This document shows, piece after piece, positions 51,606 through 61,881 of a stretch of 64,000 nucleotides of DNA. A program made the translations under genes and the position numbers. The notes under the pieces were generated by a model that saw nothing but the letters and a program-made list of their open reading frames with translations, did not search any database and was not told the DNA's origin. The stretch is from contig CAXHTR010000002.1 of the NCBI GenBank assembly GCA_964019655.1, positions 496,001-560,000 on the forward strand, read 5' to 3'. This DNA is from Perkinsela sp. pyNocScin1. Lineage: Eukaryota > Euglenozoa > Kinetoplastea > Prokinetoplastida > Perkinselidae. Numbering within the stretch: the first letter of the stretch is position 1; each line of letters opens with the position of its first letter.

Positions 51606-52151
51606 CTAGAGGCGTTTGATCATTTCAAACGCGTCCTCCCCGTCGCCATAGTAAGACGCTGCTGTTTGTGCAACGGTGAACTTCAGCTTCCTGCAATAGA
51701 GCTGGATTGCTGCTGCATTACTCCGCCGGACATGTAACGTTGCTATGCCTGCTCCATAAATGTCGCGCATTGCATTCTGTCCTATTTGCATGAGCTCGGC
51801 CGCAATGCCGACTTTCCTATAAAAAGGGTGCACCGCGAGACTCGTAACGTGGCCTGATATTCGCAAGCTAGGGTCGACGCTCGATGATGCATCAGCTCTC
51901 TCATGCACCCTGCTTTCATCGTGGTGCTCTATCCTTCGCAATGCGTGAAGCTGCTCTTCTACACTATCCTCAATTTTCCCTAAAATATACCCCTTCACTT
52001 TGCCTGTAAAGTCGACCTGGACATGTACCAAATCTGGCCAGCTTAGATAGTGATAGTAAAAATACTTCATTGTGTAATTCTCAGGGAGACAGTGCAAGTT
52101 CGAGTTCTGGATGTCGATGAGGTCTTTTGCTGTGGCTGGACGAATGTACAT
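51606..52151 (-). CDS. NAA10: NAA10/ARD1 catalytic subunit of N-terminal acetyltransferase A
   Basis: Catalytic GNAT enzyme of the ribosome-bound NatA complex, which acetylates Ala, Ser, Thr and similar N-termini after Met removal. The 181-residue product begins MYIRPATAKDLIDIQNSNLHCLPENYTMKYF in the family manner; the LPENY substrate-pocket element and LSWP follow. The acetyl-CoA loop reads HPFYRKVGIAAELM (RxxGxA type) and the C-terminus has LHVRRSNAAAIQLYCRKLKF and YYGDGEDAFEM. An insertion of about 25 Ser/Glu/His-rich residues (about 70-95) splits the strand pair before VTSLAVHP, not present in animals. The partner NAA15 is not here. Confidence 0.93.
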   Translation of the reverse strand: MYIRPATAKDLIDIQNSNLHCLPENYTMKYFYYHYLSWPDLVHVQVDFTGKVKGYILGKIEDSVEEQLHALRRIEHHDESRVHERADASSSVDPSLRISGHVTSLAVHPFYRKVGIAAELMQIGQNAMRDIYGAGIATLHVRRSNAAAIQLYCRKLKFTVAQTAASYYGDGEDAFEMIKRL

Positions 52152-52233
52152 GACTTATGATGTATCAAAACAAAGCTATGCCAGAGAATAATGAACGACG
52201 GCCATGAGAGCATATCATTCAGGGGTCGTTTTC

Positions 52234-53850
52234 TCATTTCAGATGTATGCTTTCCCATGTTTGCAGAGCATACAGCTCGCTAAATGTGTATGATGGCTTT
52301 GTCATCGCGAAGGCACTGGCAACAGCATGCTTCGATCTTTCCGTGAGATCATGGTTTCTATCATCTTGATTCTGCATGCATGATGCGTCCCCAAAACTAG
52401 ATAAGGAGTGAACTGAGCGACACAAAGCGTCTACGTCGACAAACGTATAGCCTGTGTATCCATGAGCCATCTTTCTAACCAAGGATTGTCTATCGAGGTG
52501 ACTTAAAACCTCATCCATTTGGGCAGACGTAAGCCTTTCCTTTTGCTTCTGTTTGATGAACATCATGGTCTCATTGAAGCTTGGGGGATGGACATGAACT
52601 CTTCGTGTGAAGCGACCTCTATGATATAGCCGACCCGGGATTCTCTGTGGTGCATTCGTCGCAGCGATCAAGCAAACTTTGTGGTTGTGGAGAATGATAT
52701 CGTCCATTTCCATCAAAAGCAAGCTCACGAGGCTAGGCGAAGAACGACTCTCAAAGTTATCATCGTTTGTGAATATACTTTCGAACTCATCAATGAATAT
52801 CACTGCGGGTCCATTATCTTTGGCTTTACGAAAGAGTGTAGACAGGTTCTTCTCGGAGACGCCTATTTCTGGGCGGATAATGTTCGTTAAGCTTAAATTA
52901 AAAAATGATGCCCCAATTTCTGATGCAGCAGCTTTCGCGAGCATGGTTTTTCCGGTTCCTGGTAGACCATATAGAATAATATGCCTAGAGTCCGTTGTAG
53001 ACAACTCCACACCGCTTGCCGGAGAATGAAAATAGGACTGAATAGTATCTCGAAGAATTCGCTTTGCCCTATCTAAACCGAATATGTCGTTCCATGCTAC
53101 CTTGGGCACACGTGATTCGGATGAGCGAACAAATGCCATTCCATTGATTAGACTTTTGCCCGAATACAGGCGTGAATTTTTACAATCGCCCATGCGAACA
53201 GCGCGAGAAGCATCGATCATGAGATGCATCTTCGAAAGAACCCATGGGTGTACAAGAGAAATGTCACTTGTGGTGAAAATTATCGACTTCGTGGGTGCAT
53301 GGCACCTTTCCTCAAAATCGTTAATGGCATTGATAAGCTGTAACTGTGCGTGCACTTCGCTGTGCAGATCACCACTCAAAAGATCGAAATCAGAAATTGA
53401 ATCGGACGAGCTGAGATTTATCGAATCCACTTTGCTTGGAGCGCTCGCTTCAGAAAGAGGTTGCTTCAGAGTATCTCTGCATAGATCATCAATATTCTCT
53501 GCGATGAATAGAATCGCATCCTTTCTTGCTAAAGACTTCATCCACGGGTACTCACCTGTAAACATCTCTCGAGACTTCACGAACTGTACCCCCGCCACAA
53601 TTCTTTGTTTCTCGAAATGCTCCACCCATAGGCCACTGACTCTATCCACACACTCTGACTTGCCCACCCCTTTTTCACCATGTAATAAGATGACATTCGG
53701 CACCGATGAGCGCTTGGTATCGATTTTGGCTCTAAAAGCTTCATAGATAGATTTTGTTTTGGGCTCTAAACGCGCATGCGGTTGAAGCATAGTATCTAAA
53801 ATGCGGAGAATCACCTCATCATCACTCGATGTGTTCTGTCCATCAGTCAT
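52234..53850 (-). CDS. tandem AAA+ ATPase with degenerate first domain (PEX1/PEX6-like)
   Basis: A 538-residue protein with two AAA+ modules. D1 (about 30-240) keeps Walker A GEKGVGKS (about 56-63), but its Walker B position reads AILFIAENIDD without the usual DE. D2 (about 255-500) is complete: SRH-family start VAWNDIFGLDRAKRILRDTI, Walker A GLPGTGKT (about 292-299), Walker B VIFIDEFES (about 347-355), sensor 1 LIAATNAPQ (about 396) and the Arg-finger region GRFTRR. A poor D1 with a good D2 is what PEX1 and PEX6 show (type II AAA, export of PEX5 from peroxisomes/glycosomes), but here the N-domain is nearly absent, so length is well below those proteins. Other tandem AAA families remain possible. 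Confidence 0.75.
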   Translation of the reverse strand: MTDGQNTSSDDEVILRILDTMLQPHARLEPKTKSIYEAFRAKIDTKRSSVPNVILLHGEKGVGKSECVDRVSGLWVEHFEKQRIVAGVQFVKSREMFTGEYPWMKSLARKDAILFIAENIDDLCRDTLKQPLSEASAPSKVDSINLSSSDSISDFDLLSGDLHSEVHAQLQLINAINDFEERCHAPTKSIIFTTSDISLVHPWVLSKMHLMIDASRAVRMGDCKNSRLYSGKSLINGMAFVRSSESRVPKVAWNDIFGLDRAKRILRDTIQSYFHSPASGVELSTTDSRHIILYGLPGTGKTMLAKAAASEIGASFFNLSLTNIIRPEIGVSEKNLSTLFRKAKDNGPAVIFIDEFESIFTNDDNFESRSSPSLVSLLLMEMDDIILHNHKVCLIAATNAPQRIPGRLYHRGRFTRRVHVHPPSFNETMMFIKQKQKERLTSAQMDEVLSHLDRQSLVRKMAHGYTGYTFVDVDALCRSVHSLSSFGDASCMQNQDDRNHDLTERSKHAVASAFAMTKPSYTFSELYALQTWESIHLK

Positions 53851-53959
53851 AAATATGTTGCTTCAAAATAGCTCATAGACTCAATATGAAGAAATACTTG
53901 ATACTATGGTCAACAAAAATTTTGTGCTTATCATACATGCTCCTAGGAATTTTTCTATT

Positions 53960-56900
53960 TCAAAGAAGATTGCAGGCATTCTTCATGTCACTTTTTGCCT
54001 GGTTGCACTTGGCATACACCGAAGCGCGCTCATAGTACTTCGAGCACTCAAAATTCGTGCAAGAAAGCGGCAGCTCAAACGGAATATCATAATTTTCCAT
54101 GCTCATGCACTTCTTGCAGTGCACGTGTAGCTTATATAGCTCGTCTGTAGAGCTCTGCAATATTGCGATGGAACTCTTCACTGCGTACCTTTGCTCCACA
54201 AGAAAACAGGCATTGCAAATGTTCGTCATTGGCCTCGGCTGATCCGAACTGCAGTCAAAAAGAATTGTTTTTTTACACACCTTGCACACATCTTTCTTGC
54301 TCATTGCTTTCAACTCAGTCTCTTGGTTAAACTGCTCCCACCGCTTCATAGCTTCCTGTCCCGTACCACTGCTTTTGGCGAGCTTGATGCACGAATAGAC
54401 ATCAACAGGCGTGTGTTTGAATACGCGCTGCAGAGGAGGAGCAATTTTGTGCTTTAAATAGTGCACCACGTCAAGGTGGAGCTCCCGGGGATAGGTCGAT
54501 TGGTTCTTGCCGTGTGTGTTTCTCTTCCATAGAACGATAGGATGAATAACTTTTTCATACAGGGGGCGTGATACGATGGGGAGAGGAAACTGATTTGGAC
54601 CCTTGATGGTCTTTCTCTCTTTCTCTGCAATCGGCAGTAGCTGAATCAAATAAGGAACCCTTTCTCGGTCGAGGGAGGGAAATTTAAGCTTAAAGCTTTG
54701 CGATGCGCTGACGACTACAGGAAGATTTGACTTATTTACAGATCGGGCTCTTCTTGGCCCACCTAAAAATGCATCCCTGTGCCTTTCGTTTGGCCTAGGG
54801 CCACCATCCCTATACAAATTTTCAGGTATAGGGGCGGAGGGCTTACGGCCACTTTGATAGACCCTCAGCTCATGCGAGTTGGCATTTCCTCGACTATCAT
54901 TTTCTGTAACACTTCTCAATCGAAAGTCACCTATCCCTGGCTCTAATCTAAGATCGAATTTCCGAGCTTTCATCTCAGGATAGAGCAAAAACTCGACTGG
55001 GGATACCTCATTGGAAAGCACCATTTCGAACCATTCCGTGAGATATCGAGACATTGACCCAGAGTCTGGGCAATGAAACCATTTCTTTATGCTTTCGCGA
55101 AGAATTATTTCAGTGATGACATTGTAATCACGGCGGACGCATTCAAGGCCCTTAGCCTCCCATTTATACTCAAATTCTTCTTGTGAATTCCGTCTCCCGA
55201 TGTGACTGGTATAGAATGCATTTCCAGTGTATCTCTTTGATTCGAGGAGGAAGCATGGATGAAATATTTTTTCGATTTTCAGCGCTATTGGCGATGGAAA
55301 TGTCTCACCTACCCATGAAACTATGCATTTTGCTATTTCATTCGCCTTTTTTCGAGACCCCTGAACATGAACGAACAGGGAATCTGTATCACCGTAAACC
55401 ACCTCTACATCAGAGACACCGATATCCTTTTTCCATCGATCACACTGTGAGCCAACGTACTGTATAGTGCGCTCCAAAATTAAACGCCCAAGAGTTACAA
55501 TCGCATCAGCAAGCTCAACGCATGGTAGTCTTCCAGAGTAATATGCAGATGTATATCCATAGCTTACATTCGCAAGGTTCTTAAGCCCCCTCTGAAAGCG
55601 ATCGAGCTTCTCATACAGGCGATTTTCAGTTTTCTCCGAAACCTTTCTCTTGATTGCATTCGCTTTGATTCTGTAAGCAAGAATACGCCGCAGCATACTC
55701 GGGAAGCATCCTGCATGAACAGGATGCGGTACGAATACCTCGCCATTTGGTGCGACAAAGGGCTTGTCTTTGTCGGGAAATTCAGCAAATATGCTCTCAG
55801 CTTGTTTGATAGATGTTGAGTAGCACAGATTGTAAGCGACCATAATCGAAGGGTACAGTGCACGAAAATCCAAAACGACCACTGGGTCAGTATAAAAGCC
55901 TTTTTTAGGCTCTAAAACAAGCGGTATTGCTCCTGGCTGACGATGCTCAAAATGGAATTCATCAGCTTTTTCCCTAGCATTGTTCAAGAGAGATCCCTGC
56001 ACAGACGGGTATAAAAGGCCCTGTGTGTCGATATCTCTCGATAAAACAGATTCAACTCTGAACTGCGATCCACGAGAAAGTGCATCGCTGAAAAGTGTTC
56101 CGTAAAGCAGGCACTGAAAGGATATGTTTTCGATAAGACCCCACTTTTGCTCAATTATTTGATAAAGCAGCTGATGCCGATGACACAAGTGCCTTTGTAT
56201 GAGGTCAATGATAAGATTGCAGCTATCTATGTCTTTTTGCCTTATTGAGGTATCAGTCTCAGTAAAGCCACTTTTCAATAGGTATTTGGCGAATATCTGT
56301 GGTGGAAACTCCGGCATACGATGTCCAAAAAGGTACCACGTAGCTGCGTTGAGCGTCTGTACGGTCTGTCTAGCCTTTTCTGTATCTTTTGAGAGCCTGT
56401 CTGGACCATGGTCATTTCGATACACCTGCCAAAGATTTAAAATTATGCGGCCATTGTCGACACAAACATTGCGCATGGGGTTTTGAACTGATATCGTTGA
56501 TTCAGTAGCACCCACATCAGGAACAATGTCAGCATCTATATTTGACTTTTTGAAGTCCTCGTTCGTGCAAGTCTCCGAAAATGCCCCGAGGAAAGTGTCT
56601 TTCTCATGAACAATATGTCGAGTATTCGCAGACCTCGACTGCATCAGATCGCCAGAATACCCTCTATCCAATCCATAGTTATTCTTTCCCAGCCAGCTGC
56701 CCCCAAATTTTTGGTATCTCCCGACATTCAGAGTCTTTCTAGTGAGCAGGAAGTATCGCTGCTTTATAAGATTTAAACCAAGTCTATCATGATCCCATGA
56801 GATGATAAAGTCTGGGTCATACTGGAATATGATCTGGCATATATGAAGTATAAGACTAGCCTCTGATTGAAAAATCTCTATCTGACAATTCATACGCTTG

Positions 56901-58474
56901 GTGGTCCCAGCATTAGGGATGTTCGAGTAGACGATTACCTTCTCGATTGCATTGCTCAAGTTTCTTGAGCTTTCAATGCCTCGGGCTTTATCACCTATGC
57001 GGATGTGACAAGCCACAATTCCCTTCTCACCATCTGCTAAGCATTCGATGAACAACAAGCGAGTCAAGCATAATGGTAGATCATGTCGCTCATTAGTAGG
57101 ACTGCCTCTGATACTCGATTCATATTTCGGCGACAGTGCATGCTGTAGCAACTTCTTCTTCTGAACCTTCTCATACATCCTGAATTTTTCTTTAGATTTT
57201 CTAGAACCACTTGAGAAAATGCTGTGATTGAAAGCAGAATGTAGCTGCGTTTGTGCAGATTCGCATTTATAGCGACGAGATACATCACATCTAGGAAAGC
57301 GTGCATGTTCGGTGCGAGTTTGATGCGAAAAATGTAGAGTCATATCGAAAGCATTGCTACATGCACGAACTGCATGGGTGAATGTCAGTGGGGAGCACGA
57401 ATTGTAGCTTTCTGCATCACGCTCACAGTATGATGAAGGTGTATCAGACGGCATGCTGAGGCGAATCATGCGATCAAGATTGGTACGGACGATTTTATCT
57501 TCCTGTGATCCTATAATTTTCTCTTTGCGCCCCGAAACTGGCTTGAGTGGCAGTGAATGCAGAAGGGTGACTACCTCTAAATCCGTGGAGCAGCGCTTCT
57601 TTTTGCGAATTCGAGGACTATTCAGCTTTATCCAGTCCATCCCACGGATATGTGCATCGTGTAAAAACTGTGCAATCCAGACGTACTGAGGGATATTCAA
57701 CTTTAGTGTTGCGTCAGCCCAGCCTGAGTTTCCCGATGCAGCGGAAGGTCTAAACAGGTGGTGATACAGGCCGTAGATATTCCATGTCGTTCTTTCAACA
57801 CATGGCGTGGTGGCTAGTATACGTATGGCTCTACTTGCAATGAAGCTGTTTCGACAAGAAACTCGTAAAAAAAGACATTCATCTGCTGAGTATCGAAAAA
57901 ATGACTTGCGCAACACACAATGAACAGCAAGCACATTATCGCCTGGAAAGGACCCATTGTCTAGCTTTTCGGGGTTCTTTTCATCCTTCAGTAGTGCCTG
58001 AAGCAAGGCGCTGGCTATTAGTTCACAATAATTTTTCGATCTGCCTCGAAAAGTATCTCGTGAGCCTCGAATTATTGGTATAAGTGTGTCAAAATGATTC
58101 GCATCTCCTCGGGGTCGCATATAAAAGTAAGGGCGAATTCCGTGAACCTCCACAGATATACTTTCAGACTCTAGAGTCCTGCCAAATACTCGAAGGACAT
58201 GGAGGGACTGCCATCTACTAAAAGGCTGATAAAATTTTGGTTCCCTTGGGTGATTTGTTGCGTAATTTATGCGCTGTTTGATCAATTTGCATGAATCACA
58301 TTCTAAAAGTGCGGTATTACCCCGCTTGATGATGTCTATGCAGTTGGGATTATCTAATGCACGAAAGATTCGTCCGTGTGGTCTCTGGGATCTACAATAA
58401 ACGAAAGCAGCTTCATCAAAATTTCCCGTGTCCAGTTCTACATGGTGGACCTGAAACACAAGGCGACGGTCCAT
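53960..58474 (-). CDS. REV3: DNA polymerase zeta catalytic subunit (REV3)
   Basis: B-family translesion polymerase that extends past damaged bases. In 1504 residues: N-terminal domain with the EVHGIRPYFYMRPRG element; an inactive exonuclease-like region (QYDPDFIISWDHDRLGLNLI at about 548); polymerase motif A LDFRALYPSIMVAYNLCYST (about 865-885; the REV3-type D-x-x-SLYPS-M pattern), motif B NVSYGYTSAYYSGR (about 968-981), motif C VYGDTDSLF (about 1022-1030); then two C-terminal cysteine clusters, CxxC/CxxC (CKVC, CNAC, about 1392-1418) and CxxC/Cx4C (CKKC, CTNFEC, about 1454-1478). The second is the 4Fe-4S site that also binds the accessory subunits. Insert lengths are short compared with animal REV3 (over 3000 residues) but near yeast (1504 in yeast as well). 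Confidence 0.93.
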   Translation of the reverse strand: MDRRLVFQVHHVELDTGNFDEAAFVYCRSQRPHGRIFRALDNPNCIDIIKRGNTALLECDSCKLIKQRINYATNHPREPKFYQPFSRWQSLHVLRVFGRTLESESISVEVHGIRPYFYMRPRGDANHFDTLIPIIRGSRDTFRGRSKNYCELIASALLQALLKDEKNPEKLDNGSFPGDNVLAVHCVLRKSFFRYSADECLFLRVSCRNSFIASRAIRILATTPCVERTTWNIYGLYHHLFRPSAASGNSGWADATLKLNIPQYVWIAQFLHDAHIRGMDWIKLNSPRIRKKKRCSTDLEVVTLLHSLPLKPVSGRKEKIIGSQEDKIVRTNLDRMIRLSMPSDTPSSYCERDAESYNSCSPLTFTHAVRACSNAFDMTLHFSHQTRTEHARFPRCDVSRRYKCESAQTQLHSAFNHSIFSSGSRKSKEKFRMYEKVQKKKLLQHALSPKYESSIRGSPTNERHDLPLCLTRLLFIECLADGEKGIVACHIRIGDKARGIESSRNLSNAIEKVIVYSNIPNAGTTKRMNCQIEIFQSEASLILHICQIIFQYDPDFIISWDHDRLGLNLIKQRYFLLTRKTLNVGRYQKFGGSWLGKNNYGLDRGYSGDLMQSRSANTRHIVHEKDTFLGAFSETCTNEDFKKSNIDADIVPDVGATESTISVQNPMRNVCVDNGRIILNLWQVYRNDHGPDRLSKDTEKARQTVQTLNAATWYLFGHRMPEFPPQIFAKYLLKSGFTETDTSIRQKDIDSCNLIIDLIQRHLCHRHQLLYQIIEQKWGLIENISFQCLLYGTLFSDALSRGSQFRVESVLSRDIDTQGLLYPSVQGSLLNNAREKADEFHFEHRQPGAIPLVLEPKKGFYTDPVVVLDFRALYPSIMVAYNLCYSTSIKQAESIFAEFPDKDKPFVAPNGEVFVPHPVHAGCFPSMLRRILAYRIKANAIKRKVSEKTENRLYEKLDRFQRGLKNLANVSYGYTSAYYSGRLPCVELADAIVTLGRLILERTIQYVGSQCDRWKKDIGVSDVEVVYGDTDSLFVHVQGSRKKANEIAKCIVSWVGETFPSPIALKIEKIFHPCFLLESKRYTGNAFYTSHIGRRNSQEEFEYKWEAKGLECVRRDYNVITEIILRESIKKWFHCPDSGSMSRYLTEWFEMVLSNEVSPVEFLLYPEMKARKFDLRLEPGIGDFRLRSVTENDSRGNANSHELRVYQSGRKPSAPIPENLYRDGGPRPNERHRDAFLGGPRRARSVNKSNLPVVVSASQSFKLKFPSLDRERVPYLIQLLPIAEKERKTIKGPNQFPLPIVSRPLYEKVIHPIVLWKRNTHGKNQSTYPRELHLDVVHYLKHKIAPPLQRVFKHTPVDVYSCIKLAKSSGTGQEAMKRWEQFNQETELKAMSKKDVCKVCKKTILFDCSSDQPRPMTNICNACFLVEQRYAVKSSIAILQSSTDELYKLHVHCKKCMSMENYDIPFELPLSCTNFECSKYYERASVYAKCNQAKSDMKNACNLL

Positions 58475-58566
58475 TTATCATCGACCAGCCTATACAAAAT
58501 GAAATAAACACACTTCAATATAAAAGTGCTGTTGGACTGCTGGTCTTACCATCTGTAGGGGACGCA

Positions 58567-59319
58567 TTACTCAACACTAAATGGTATGACAACACGACCG
58601 AGAGTTGTTTTCTTTGTCAGTAGCTTCTGATTGTCCGCTTCAATTTCCAAAATATTCAGTATATCCTCATCAATAGCAGATGTAAGCTCAAAGAAAGTGA
58701 TACGAATCTCCCATGGACCTTTGAGATCCGGTCTAGATAAACTCCTGCTGAAGTAAATATCCCAATGAAAGTGCTTTATTTCAGCCACGTTCGTTACATT
58801 AAGTTGGCGGTCATGGATTTTCATCCATTTCTCGTGGGATGCATCAAAGATACTGCTCAAGCAAGGTGCTGGTGCTTTTAATGGTGATATCCACTGAAGG
58901 CCGAAGTCTTCAAGCTTATATCCGCTGTCTTCAGTGTAGCCATTGTACTTTATCCGGTGACCATGGCTTTTTGAAGCTAGTTCGATGTTAAATCGCACGT
59001 TTTTGAGTCGAAGGACATTAGCAATGGGGGTTTTCGCATACAGCTTAAGCTTGACACATAAGTCATGATATGAAAGGAATGGGCAAGTTTCGTTCTCCGA
59101 GCCTCGTTCGCCAAGGCGTGATTTAACATCGTCAACCTCATTCTGTGGCCTTGTGACTATTTGCACGGAAGCATTTTTAATTTTAAGCAGATCATTGCCC
59201 AGATGACACATTTTTGAAGCATTTTTTATGTCAAGGCCCACTTCAATCGGCATCTGGCATCGAAACTTGGTATTACAATTCGGCTCTGAGCACAGCACGA
59301 CGGAAAGTAAAAAATTCAT
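58567..59319 (-). CDS. hypothetical 250-residue protein, beta-rich
   Basis: No family recognised. The N-terminal 15 residues are hydrophobic (MNFLLSVVLCSEPNC) and could be a signal peptide or a first strand. There are few Cys, a run of alternating hydrophobic residues (for example VRFNIELASKSHG, WEIRITFFELTSA) that predicts beta strands, and two conserved-looking tryptophans. The C-terminal piece ends in LGRVVIPFSVE. A C2- or beta-sandwich-type fold is a guess. It lies 92 bp from REV3 in the same minus-strand run. Confidence 0.65.
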   Translation of the reverse strand: MNFLLSVVLCSEPNCNTKFRCQMPIEVGLDIKNASKMCHLGNDLLKIKNASVQIVTRPQNEVDDVKSRLGERGSENETCPFLSYHDLCVKLKLYAKTPIANVLRLKNVRFNIELASKSHGHRIKYNGYTEDSGYKLEDFGLQWISPLKAPAPCLSSIFDASHEKWMKIHDRQLNVTNVAEIKHFHWDIYFSRSLSRPDLKGPWEIRITFFELTSAIDEDILNILEIEADNQKLLTKKTTLGRVVIPFSVE

Positions 59320-59449
59320 TTAAATGATAGCAGTGCGCATTGCGAAGAGTGGTAGTAGAGTAGAAGTATAGAAAAAATAGCTATGTCATAATGGTTAAGC
59401 ATGCATTTATAGCTAAATCTACAGACTTATCGTCAACAAAGATCCACGA

Positions 59450-61744
59450 TCACAGAATTTTTGATATGATGTAGGATTGCTCAAACGCCAGCTCACGAAT
59501 ATACTGATATCGGTCAGATGCACTGAAATGGCCTGCATTCATATCTATCTTGACAAGAATATCCCCACTTCCTGTGGTCTTCGCCCTAAGTTTCGATGCC
59601 CATTTTACTGGTTCCCAATATTGCACACGCTGGTCATGCAACCCTGCAAGGATGAGAATATTTGGGTAACTTTGTGCGCGCACGTTGTCTATAGGTGAAT
59701 AAGATAACATGTAATCATGAAATCGGTATTCGTTAGGGTTGCCCCACTCTTCCCATTCCCCTGCAGTGAGAGGAATAGAGGGATCGCACATTGTAGTCAT
59801 GACGTCAACGAAGGGTACACTCGCGACAGCGACTTTGAATAAGTCTGGACGCATATTGAGAACGGCACCTATAAGAAGCCCACCAGCAGATCTGCCTTCG
59901 ATGGCCAGTTTTTCAGGACAGGTCCACCCTCTCTCGATCAGATGCTCTGCGCAAGCAATAAAATCCATGAATGTGTTTCTCTTTGTCAAATATTTCCCAT
60001 CTTTTTCGTACCATGCATTTCCATTTTCCGACCCACCGCGCACGTGAGCTACACAGCAAATGACTCCGCGCTGTAGAAGGGGAATCCAGTTTCGGCGAAA
60101 GCGGGGCTCTGTGCATGAGCCATAGGAACCATAGCCATATAGAAGTAAAGGATGGGGCTCTTTATCAGAAAGCTTTTTCTGCATAATCATGCTAATCTGA
60201 ATAGAAGTCCCATCGAAAGAGGTTGCAGTAGACCGCTGAATGCAAAAATCGTCTGGGTTATAGGACCCCGTTTTTTCTGACTGCAAAGATGTTACCTCAA
60301 GTGAGCGCATATCGTAGCTTTTTTCAACTAATGGGTGCTTCGGTGTTGAGTACCTGAAGCGAATCAAGTCCGTATCAAAAACAAAGTTTTCAGGGGAAAT
60401 TGCAAGGAAATATACTGGATCAGGCATGCATACTTTACGAATGTCTTTTGTTTCTGTACTTTTGGCCACATCAATTGTCCATATTTGACTTAGTCCATCT
60501 TCACGGCCTGATATTACGATGAAGTTTCGATACATATCCAAATACTGCAGGTACCGACCACTTTGATGTGGAATTACAATATCACAGTCGCCAAAATCAG
60601 GTGCGATACTTTCCTCAGTGATATCTATGCACGATGCTATGGGTTTTCGAAGTAAAATATTGTTTATGGCCTCATTGAAGTTGGTCAGTATGTATAAGTA
60701 CCCGGACGGATGGGGGCTAATGCTGTATTTGCGCCCAAATTTTCTTTTCTGGATACAAATCATGGAATTTTGCAAAGAAACCGCATCTTTATGTGAGCAC
60801 TGCTCGAGGGCAATCAGATGGCATTCAGTTGTTTCGGAGCTTGATGATTCGATTACAACAAATTTTCCGCAGCGACTGAGCTCAACTGAAACAACGAAAA
60901 GATCATCTGTTTCCTCATAAATGCATGTGTTTTTCGGTGTACCATCCATGTCTTCACTAACCCAAATTCGGTGAGGTCTCTGCGCCGCATCTTTTGTGAC
61001 ATATATCATAGAAAATGTGCCGGGTATCCACAAGAAGTGCCCATCAGTATCTTTTATTTGAGGCCGTGAGCTTCCGATGAAGCAAATTTCATAAGTTTCA
61101 CTGCCTGTGAAGTCCACGCTGTATGCGAAAATGTCTGGAGCTGTGGGATGGGGAAGAAAGGTTTGTACATCACAGAATGGGGCATTCTGTGAGGATGCTA
61201 GTTTGTTTAAGTCTAAGATTATCTGCGCACCTGGTATCGGGAAATCAAAATTATTGAAAGCTTTGCCATCTGGAAAGCCTTGACCACACCGAATGCGGCA
61301 GTAAATATCATATGAGAGCCCCTTCTCTTTTCGTATAAAGTATGCATATTCGGATTGCTTTGAATATTTGAATGGTACACTATCATGGCTTTCTTGAAGA
61401 TAAGAAATATGTTCATCGTATAAACTTCTCTCAAGGCTTCGTAAATGTGCTGTTTTACGCTTTGTAAATCGATTTTCTTCGTGAAGATGATTTAAAACCG
61501 TCTCATTCGTTCTATTGTCATCTCGTAGCCAAAACAGGTCATCGATGCGTGTAATAGGTGGATTGATCAGCTTTTCCGGACATTGCTGGATGCTTTCCTC
61601 AGTGTTACCAAATTTTACTGCTTTGGGACAAGAGCGGGCGATAGGGCCCTTACTTGTTAGAATTGTGCCGATCATGTGGTTCGATTTTCGAGCTAGAGAA
61701 GCCCAGGATATAAACTTTGAGTAGCTTTCGAAAATTTTCTCCAT
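59450..61744 (-). CDS. OPB: oligopeptidase B (prolyl oligopeptidase family serine peptidase)
   Basis: Cytosolic serine peptidase that cuts after Arg/Lys in short peptides; known in trypanosomatids and bacteria, absent from animals. The 764-residue protein has an N-terminal seven-bladed propeller with the family start DDLFWLRDDNRTNETVLNHLHEEN and a C-terminal alpha/beta hydrolase: YGYGSYG, VAHVRGGSENG, nucleophile in GRSAGG (about 614-619), Asp in AGLHDQRV (about 701-706) and His in AGHFSASDR (about 737-744). The acidic substrate pocket element EWEEWGNPNE is present. It has about 50 residues before the usual start, so a downstream ATG (residue 24) may be the true start or there is a short targeting extension. 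Confidence 0.93.
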   Translation of the reverse strand: MEKIFESYSKFISWASLARKSNHMIGTILTSKGPIARSCPKAVKFGNTEESIQQCPEKLINPPITRIDDLFWLRDDNRTNETVLNHLHEENRFTKRKTAHLRSLERSLYDEHISYLQESHDSVPFKYSKQSEYAYFIRKEKGLSYDIYCRIRCGQGFPDGKAFNNFDFPIPGAQIILDLNKLASSQNAPFCDVQTFLPHPTAPDIFAYSVDFTGSETYEICFIGSSRPQIKDTDGHFLWIPGTFSMIYVTKDAAQRPHRIWVSEDMDGTPKNTCIYEETDDLFVVSVELSRCGKFVVIESSSSETTECHLIALEQCSHKDAVSLQNSMICIQKRKFGRKYSISPHPSGYLYILTNFNEAINNILLRKPIASCIDITEESIAPDFGDCDIVIPHQSGRYLQYLDMYRNFIVISGREDGLSQIWTIDVAKSTETKDIRKVCMPDPVYFLAISPENFVFDTDLIRFRYSTPKHPLVEKSYDMRSLEVTSLQSEKTGSYNPDDFCIQRSTATSFDGTSIQISMIMQKKLSDKEPHPLLLYGYGSYGSCTEPRFRRNWIPLLQRGVICCVAHVRGGSENGNAWYEKDGKYLTKRNTFMDFIACAEHLIERGWTCPEKLAIEGRSAGGLLIGAVLNMRPDLFKVAVASVPFVDVMTTMCDPSIPLTAGEWEEWGNPNEYRFHDYMLSYSPIDNVRAQSYPNILILAGLHDQRVQYWEPVKWASKLRAKTTGSGDILVKIDMNAGHFSASDRYQYIRELAFEQSYIISKIL

Positions 61745-61881
61745 CTTTTCAAAATTATAGGAAGATTAAACGGAGTTATCATAGAAAGATGCAGATCGCT
61801 GGTCTCTACACACCGATGGTTAAGGTCACACATCATGATGATGCTGAGTAAAGTCTCGCTTTTATGCTGCAGATGCATCTT

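Noticed and set aside
51495-51737. Plus-strand ORF of 80 residues overlapping NAA10
   Set aside because: Opens on TTG, lies opposite a clear NAA10 coding sequence over half its length, and has no family.
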